Shown here: piece after piece, positions 57,593 through 64,000 of the stretch
How the letters are laid out: each line of letters begins with the position of its first letter
Position numbering within the stretch: position 1 is the stretch's first letter
From: Larix kaempferi
Lineage: Eukaryota; Streptophyta; Pinopsida; Pinales; Pinaceae
Assembly: GCA_027924585.1 (NCBI GenBank)
Contig: BSBM01000361.1
Span: 62,649,501-62,713,500, forward strand
Reading direction: 5' to 3'
DNA length: 64,000 nt
Notes under the pieces: generated by a model
The model's database searches: none
Seen by the model: only the letters and a program-made list of their open reading frames with translations
Told to the model about the DNA's origin: nothing
Position numbers and translations under genes: made by a program

Positions 57593-58214
57593 TGATCCAT
57601 GTGGATATTGGTGGCCACCCATCTTTCCAACTAGCTCAAAACAGTTTTATGGCAATTTTGGTATTGTACTATTTTTAGCAGTTTTTCGGGTCTTGAACTT
57701 ACGGGGCCATTTTGAGGTCCTAAACGACCCTTTTTGGCAATTTGGGGGGCCAAATGGTTACCCCTGCATACATTTAGCCCCAGTCAAAAGTTGTAATTCT
57801 CGGATAGACCTTTCCAATGGGCTATCGAGCGCCCCAAACGGAGATTGTATGCAAAAGTTACGACCCCGGGAAGTTGATGTACTAACTTACCCAAATGGGG
57901 CCCACATGACTTTTGGCGCTTCATCTCCTAGGGTTAGGTTTTTGGATGTCTAGGGTTTTTGACATTCTTGTTTATTGTAAAAGGCCTTGAGAGCCTCATT
58001 GTAACCATCTTCTTGCGAAATGAGTGCAGCCGTCACATCTCTTCTCAGAGATAAGCCGCCACCATTCCAGCAAGCTTGTTTTCCGCTGCATTTTACAGTT
58101 CTAGCTTATTTCCTTATTGAATAGAAAACCAGTTTTACTGTATCTCTGTTATTTTGTGTTAAGCATCTGATAATAATTTGTATTGATTTCGTTCTGCTCA
58201 TAAAATCTGGATCA
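57593..58214 (+). repeat. Gypsy-3 5' LTR (622 bp)
   Basis: Starts TGATCCATGTGG and ends AATCTGGATCA. Same length as the 3' LTR, with scattered substitutions. Confidence 0.95.
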
Positions 58215-58215
58215 G

Positions 58216-58227
58216 TGGTATCAGAGC
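58216..58227 (+). promoter_or_regulatory. Gypsy-3 primer-binding site (initiator tRNA-Met)
   Basis: TGGTATCAGAGC, one base after the 5' LTR. Confidence 0.93.
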
Positions 58228-58252
58228 GGTCTGCTCCTTGTCGTCTTAATGC

Positions 58253-61200
58253 ATGTCCCCAACGAGGTCAGGGTACAAAGAATTGGGTCTTGAGCTTGTT
58301 TCTCTTGAGGACAAAAGCTCTCGCACGCCTAAGCGACCTCTCATGGTAGGAGAAAAGAAAGATGACGGGACAGGAGATCCTATCAAAATGTTGCTTGAGG
58401 AAGCCCTCACGCAGCAGAGGAATGAGATGATGGATAATTTCGCGCAAATCCTTCGGCGACTACCAACAAGCGACGCATCTTCCTCGAGTGGAGGCGCCGC
58501 CCCCTTCAAGGTACAAATCAACTTCGATATCCCTATATTTGAAGGACAGATAGACGCAGATGCTGTAGATAAGTGGTTGAATCTACTAGAAGGGTATTTT
58601 TCTGTCCATAACTTTTCGAATAAAGAAAAGATTAATTTTGCGCTCCTCAAAGCCATTCCCCATGTCAAAGATTGGTGGGAAACATTCTGCGAGCAAAAGG
58701 ACACAGAAGAAGCCTCATTATTTTCAGTCACGGCCACTTGGGAATCCTTCAGGGATGCTATTAAGGAACAATACTACCCTGTCGGAAGTTATGATGACTT
58801 GTATACCAAATGGACCACACTGCAACAAGAAAGAGACCAAGCAGTGCCAGAGTTCACAAATATCTTTGATACCTTGCGCACTAAGCTGGGTATCAAAGAT
58901 TCAGAGCGACATCTGGTGCTCAAGTATCGTGGCGGTTTGCATAGATACATCTAGACCGAAATGGAATTTCTGGACATCTCTTCCTTGGGTGCGGCCTACC
59001 GATATGCCGTCAAAATCGAGCAGAAGCTCAAACAAAAGACGCGGCAATTTGGGCCTGGGAACCCTTCACAGCAAAAGACAGGAAAGGGCGGCCCCAACCC
59101 ACAGAATAAAGGACAGAGCAAAGATGGACAGTATCAGGACAACCAGTCCAAGCCGCAAGCAAAGAAGGACACCGAAAAAACAAAGAAAGATACCGGGAAG
59201 TGGTGCGACTTCCATAAGAGCCCTTGGCATAACACTGTTGATTTCCGCTCAAAGCAGTCGCTGGTGGCCGAAGTGAAAGCATCTGAATCAGATGCGGGTT
59301 CTGACTCTGAGTCCGAACTAGAAAGGGGAAGACAGATCATTGACGCGGAACCCAGTGCCACCATTGCTACCACCAAGCTCCAGCCTAATGAACCAGACGA
59401 GCTAGAAGAAGGAGAACGCCTCTTCCATTCACAGATGTGGGTAAAAGGCACCCCGCTGCACTTCATCGTTGATAGCGGTAGCCAGAAGAATCTCATCTCA
59501 GCAGAGGTCGTCAAGTTCCTGGCCCTACCGACAACGCCACACCCACAACCCTACACCATTGGATGGCTCCGCAAAGGAAGCGATCTCTGCGTCAGCCAAC
59601 AGTGCCGACTGCCATACGGCATCAAGCCCTTCAAGGACGAGGTATTGTGTGATGTTGCTCCTCTTGAAGTTTCAGATGTTCTTTTGGGCCAACCTTATTT
59701 ATGGAAACATCATGCTGTATATGAGTCTAGGCCTCGTAGTGTTATTATTTCTTTGAACAGGAAATTGTACAGGATACCCGAGGCAGTCCCTCCTAGTGAT
59801 CTTTCCTTGATCTCTGCCAAGCAATGCAGGAAGGTCATCTCTTAGACTGGGAAATTTGTCTTCTTCGTGATTCGCTCTCAGAGTGAAAGAAAGATCGCAG
59901 CCACATCCTGGGCCTCCACGACCGATCTATCCACACAACAGAAGCAAGTGGATAAGGTGGTGGAAGGATACTCAGATATCTTCTCCTCTCCGACCGGGGT
60001 ACCTCTGCACTGCCAGGTCAAGCATCCCATCGATCTGACCCTAGGCGCACCACTACCCAATGGGCCAGTCTATCGTTGCTCTCTGTTGGAAAACAAGGAG
60101 ATCAAGAGGCAGATCCAAGAATTGCTCCACAAGGGGCACATTCGTCCCAGTTCATCACCTTGTGGGAGCCCAATCGTGCTGGTGCAGAAGAAAGATGGGA
60201 CCTGGCGACTCTGCATTGATTACCGGGCCCTGAATAAAATCACAGTCCGTAACCGGTCCCCGATTCCTCGAATCGACGAGCTCTTTGATCAACTCATGGG
60301 GGCCAAATACTTCAGTAAGATTGATCTGAAGTCTGGCTACCACCAGGTCCCAATAGAACAGACAGATGTATGGAAGACTGCCTTCAAGTCAAAAGAAGGT
60401 CTTTTTGAATGGCTGGTCATGCCTTTTGGTTTGACAAATGCTCCAACAACTTTTATGAGGATGATGGACGATATCCTATGACCTTTCACCAACAATTTTG
60501 TAGTGGTGTATCTGGATGACATCCTCATCTACAACAAGACTTGGGAGGAACACTTGCAGCATATTCAGCAGGTTCTGCACACCCTGCGGAAGCACAAACT
60601 ATATGCAAACTTGGAAAAATGCTCTTTCGGCATGGAAAGGGTCCATTACTTAGGATACATCTTTGATCGACATGGTGTGCATGTGGATCTATCCAAGATC
60701 CAGGTCATCCGTGACTGGCCAGCCCCAACCACACTCACTGAACTTCGGAGCTTCTTGGGCCTTGCCAATTTCTATCGCCGGTTCGTGCTGGGATTCTCTC
60801 ATATCGCATGGGCCCTCAGCCAAGTGACCAAGGGTGGTGGTAAGGAAAAATTTGTGTGGGGCCTATCCCAACAACAAGCCTTCGATGACTTGAAGAAGCG
60901 TTTGTGCTCATCGCCGGTACTCTCATTACCGAACCTGCAACATCCCTTTGAGATCGAGACATATGCTTCAAATTATGCTGTGGGCGCCGTTCTCACTCAA
61001 CACGGCCACCCTGTGGCATATCATAGTGAGTCACTATAAGATGTTGTCCACAAGTACCCTAACTACGACAAAGAAATGTACTCCATTGTACAAGCCTACC
61101 GCCAGTGGAGACATTACATTCTTGGGAAGGAGACAGTCATCCACACTGATCACAAGCCACTACAGTTCATGCAGACCCAAGGAAAGTTGCAGAATGACCA

Positions 61201-62812
61201 CCATCAGAAGTGGTCAACATATTTACAGCAGTTCCACCTCAACATCAAATATAAAACAGGGAGTACCAACTAAGTTGCTGACTGCCTCAGTCGACCTCCA
61301 GTCGCGGCACTTACCACGGTGCTAGACTCTTGTGGCTACGAGACCTCCGGATGGCCCCACCTCTACGAGACAGACCCTGACTTCTCTGCCACCTATCAAA
61401 TGTTGGGCACCAACTCAGTGGTTGCTAATTTCCATCTTCAGGACGGGTTGTTGTGTCGTCTGGGCCATCTCTGCGTTCCATCAAGCGAGTGCGCGAAGCT
61501 GATTTGGGAAGCTCACTACAGTCGGGTGGCAGGACACTTTGGCATCGAAAAGACAGTGGCAGTGTTGCAGAAACAATTCTACTGGCTGAAACTTCGACAG
61601 GATGTTGGCAAGTATATCAGGTCCTGCACCGCTTGCGCTATTGCCAAACTGACCACTAAGAAACAGGGCCTATACACCCCTCTGCCTACTCCTGACAGGC
61701 CATGGGAATCCGTCTCAATGGACTACATGTCGGGCCTCCCATCCACCAAGAGGGGAAACGACTGTGTTTTCGTGGTTGTTGATCGCTTTTCCAAGATGGC
61801 GATTCTAGCTGCTTGCAAGAAGAACATCACAGCAGAAGCCACTGCCAAGCTCTTCTTTGAACGAGTATGGGTACATTTTGGGATCCCACATACCATTATC
61901 TCAGACCGTGATAGTCGGTTCCTCAGCTCATTCTGGTCAAGCCTCTGGTCACTGTTGGATACCAAGCTCACCAAATCCACTGCCTTCCACCCCCAGACCA
62001 ATGGACAAACGGAGGTCGTCAACCGGATGGTCGTACATATCCTACGCATGTACAATTCAACACACCCCCGCACATGGGATGAGAGTCTCCCCTATGTCCA
62101 ACATAGCTACAACCGAGCCCTGCATAGCTCAACTGGCCACAGCCCCTTTTAGGTGGGGTTGGGATTCCAACCATTGGGCCCCATGGATGTTGCACTTCCC
62201 CTTGAGACCACCTTGGACGACTCATCCCCAGAAGCTGACAAAGCCGCCTGGTTCATTGAACGGATCCAACATATCCACCAACAGGTTCAGGATATTCTAC
62301 AGAAGTCTAATGCCAAGTACAAGCAGCGCCATGATCAACATCGGGTGCCACATAAGTTTCAGGTGGGCGACAAATTTTGGTTGCATTTGCAGAAAGAACG
62401 CCTTACAGGGCCCCATCCAAAGCTTCACCCACTCCGTTATGGGCCGTACACCATCACCAAGGCGGTGGGTGACAATGATTTTGAGCTCAACATTCCCCCC
62501 TTCCTTGGTCTGCATCCAGTCTTCAACGTGGCTCTCCTTCAGCTATATTTCCCTCCGCTATTAGACACCTCAGAGATAGAAGATAAGTTGACACCAACAG
62601 AGCTCAACCCTGACTGCCTACAACAAGCATCCAGTGATCATATTGTAGACACACAGATCAAGGGCACGCGACATCAAAGGATCCAGCTTTATCGAGTTGT
62701 CAAAGCAAGGCAGCTCCTGCACCAAGGCAAGTGGCTCACCCGAGGCCAAATTCAGTAGAAATTTCCTCATTTGATGGGGGAACTCAACGCAATGGAGACC
62801 ATTGCTTCCTAA
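58253..62812 (+). pseudogene. Gypsy-3 gag-pol polyprotein, single frame with seven stops
   Basis: One frame of 1520 codons from ATG 58253 to TAA 62810-62812. Gag: a Retrotrans_gag-like domain (VDKWLNLLEGYF, VKDWWETF) and a CDFHKSPWHNTVDF knuckle whose last Cys is Phe. Protease: FIVDSGSQKNLIS (about 59465). [36 protein letters not shown] (near 60510, YLDD intact). RNase H: its first catalytic Asp reads Tyr (TYAS, 60962-60964). Integrase: HHCC (GHFG...CTAC), SMDYM, ISDRDSRF, QTNGQTEVVNR, all three acidic residues kept. The C-terminus has a chromodomain-like trace ending near KFPHLM. Stops: TAG 58952, 59843, 62150, 62756; TGA 60479; TAA 61037, 61271. No frameshift. Confidence 0.93.
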
Positions 62813-62823
62813 GGATGGAGGAT
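62811..62823 (+). promoter_or_regulatory. Gypsy-3 polypurine tract
   Basis: AAGGATGGAGGAT directly before the 3' LTR; less pure than usual because of two T. Confidence 0.65.
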
Positions 62824-63445
62824 TGATCCAGGTGGATATTGGTGGCCACCCACCTTTCCAGCTGGCTCAAAACAGTTTTATGGCAATTTTGGTATTGTAC
62901 TATTTTTAGCAGTTTTTCGGGTCCTGAACTTTTGGGGCCATTTTGAGGCCCTAAACGACCCTTTTTGGCAATTTGGGGGGCCAAATGGTTGCCTCCGGTG
63001 TACATATGGCCCCGGTCGAAAGTTGTAATTCTCGGATAGACCTTTCCAATGGGTTACTGAGCGCCCCAAACGGAGATCGTATGCAAAAGTTACGACCCCG
63101 GGAAGTTGATGTACTAACTTACCCAAACGGGGCCCACATGACTTTTGGCGCTTCATCTCCTAGGGTTAGGTTTTTGGATGTCTAGGGTTTTTTACATTCC
63201 TGTTTATTGTAAAAGGCCTTGAGAGCCTCATTGTAACCATCTTCTTGCGAAATGAGCGCAACCGTCACATCTCTTCTCAGAGATAAGCCGCCACCATTCC
63301 AGCAAGCTTGTTTTCCGCTGCATTTTACAGTTCTAGCTTATTTCCTTATTGAATAGAAAACCAGTTTTACTGTATCTCTGTTATTTTATGTTAAGCATCT
63401 GATAATAATCTGTATTGATTTCGTTCTGCTCATAAAATCCGAATC
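62824..63445 (+). repeat. Gypsy-3 3' LTR (622 bp)
   Basis: Starts TGATCCAGGTGG and ends ATCCGAATCA, then TSD AGTCT. No indel relative to the 5' LTR is needed to explain the length. Confidence 0.95.
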
Positions 63446-63450
63446 AAGTC

Positions 63451-64000
63451 TAGTGTATATGAGGCTTCACCATTTCCTTTTATGGGATACTGGTAGTCAT
63501 CTCCAAGCTTCACTTTGTGGGGTGAATCATGTTCAGATAGATTCACAAAGGATTCTTTGAATCCTGTCATATGTTTGGAAGCCCCACTATCTATGAGCCA
63601 ATCATTACTTCCATGAGTAATGGTTCCGGTGAGAGCAGAAATCAAAACATATTCTTCATCACTTGAAGAATCTTCACTATCTTCTCTAGCCCTCTTCTTG
63701 GGAGGTTCATCATCCTCTGCAACATGAGCATGATGTATTCTTTTGAAGTTCTTCTTCTTGTGAGTACCTTCTTTCTTATTCTTAGGGCAATCTCTGGCAT
63801 AGTGTCCCTTATCATCACATGTATAGCAACGGACATAGGACATATCCCTTCGATGTCTGGGACTACCTCTTTGATTCTGATATTTTCCTTTCTTGCCATG
63901 ATGGTGAGCTTTCTTGTCACCATGTCTTTTGGAGCGAGCTGTGAGTGCTTGGTCTTCACTCCCTATATTCTCTTTTCTGGCTACAATTCGAGCTTCTTCC
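63451..64000 (-). pseudogene. Copia-2 gag zinc knuckle and protease
   Basis: Reading leftward from the right edge: a basic Lys/Arg-rich stretch, the canonical CCHC knuckle CYTCDDKGHYARDC (about 63830-63790), a Lys-rich and acidic linker (EDSEDSSSDEE), then the protease active site WLIDSGASKHMTG (63605-63567) and KLGDDYQYPIKGNG. The frame ends at YTLD, where Gypsy-3 interrupts; the rest resumes at 57592. A frameshift near 63840 separates the basic part from the knuckle. Gag upstream of this is outside the window. Confidence 0.9.

Larger units (their letters stand above)
57593..63445 (+). mobile_element. Gypsy-3: Ty3/gypsy element with two 622-bp LTRs
   Basis: LTRs 57593-58214 and 62824-63445 are both 622 bp and nearly identical, with TGATCC...GGATCA inverted termini. 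TSD AGTCT. Primer site at 58216-58227, gag-pol frame 58253-62812, purine-rich tract at 62811-62823. This is the youngest-looking LTR element in the window, yet its ORF has seven stops. Confidence 0.96.
52955..64000 (-). mobile_element. Copia-2: Ty1/copia element, extends past the right edge, split by Gypsy-3
   Basis: 3' LTR 52955-53539, polypurine tract beyond it, tandem arrays 53740-54632, RNase H and RT 54639-56405, integrase 56380-57592, Gypsy-3 57593-63450, then protease and gag knuckle 63451-64000. The 5' LTR is outside the window. LTR start, TATA context and pol resemble Copia-1, so both belong to related families. Confidence 0.9.

Noticed and set aside
57600-57630. ATG start at 57630 for a Copia-2 integrase protein
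   Set aside because: The first residues are antisense of the Gypsy-3 LTR; the true copia sequence begins at 57592, so this start is an insertion artefact.
58952-59845. Programmed stop-codon readthrough at the Gypsy-3 TAG codons, as some retroviruses use between gag and pol
   Set aside because: Seven stops are spread over gag, protease, RT, RNase H and integrase, and one lies in the C-terminal tail; a single regulated site is expected.

Overview
The window looks like nuclear DNA from a seed plant with a large, repeat-rich genome. Evidence: plant-type LINEs (ORF1 with a DUF4283-like domain and CCHC knuckle; ORF2 with APE endonuclease, RT, zf-RVT and RNase H), Ty1/copia and Ty3/gypsy elements primed by initiator tRNA-Met (TGGTATCAGAGC), and no confident host gene. 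The lineage cannot be fixed by eye; a gymnosperm is a weak guess. Essentially everything recognised is transposable element, most of it decayed and nested.

Layout. 1-1925: decayed LINE-1 (minus). 2293-11632: LTR-A, a minus-strand LTR element without pol, split by Copia-1 (4512-11076, plus, TSD CCAAG). 11633-16181: LINE-2 (minus), sitting in the 5' LTR of LTR-A. 16391-19640: LINE-3 (minus), missing its 3' half. 20305-21956 and 29155-29765: Gypsy-1 remnant (plus), split by LTR-B (21957-29154, minus), which is flanked by a roughly 477-bp direct duplication. 31946-38565: LINE-4 (plus), a full-length copy with a 15-bp TSD. LINE-4 sits inside an old minus-strand LINE-5, whose pieces lie at 38581-39563 and 48406-50115 and possibly at 31561-31930. 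LINE-5 is also split by Gypsy-2 (39564-48405, plus, TSD CAAAA), whose 5' LTR holds a 2.7-kb putative solo LTR (39852-42547). 50116-52954 is unclassified. 52955-64000 is Copia-2 (minus, running off the right edge), split inside its protease/integrase region by Gypsy-3 (57593-63445, plus, two 622-bp LTRs, TSD AGTCT).

How it fits together. Nesting gives a partial chronology: LINE-5 before Gypsy-2 before the solo LTR; LINE-5 before LINE-4; LTR-A before Copia-1 and LINE-2; Gypsy-1 before LTR-B; Copia-2 before Gypsy-3. No element is fully intact. Best preserved are LINE-4 ORF1 (open throughout) and the Gypsy-3 gag-pol frame (one frame, only point stops).

Most unusual observations: a target duplication about 100 times normal length around LTR-B; a 94-bp insertion holding a perfect 25-bp-arm hairpin with an A-tail and 13-bp TSD; a third reading frame downstream of RNase H in LINE-4; a TAATG ORF1/ORF2 junction shared by three different LINEs; and a gag-pol ORF whose stops mostly look like C-to-T changes, four of them TAG.
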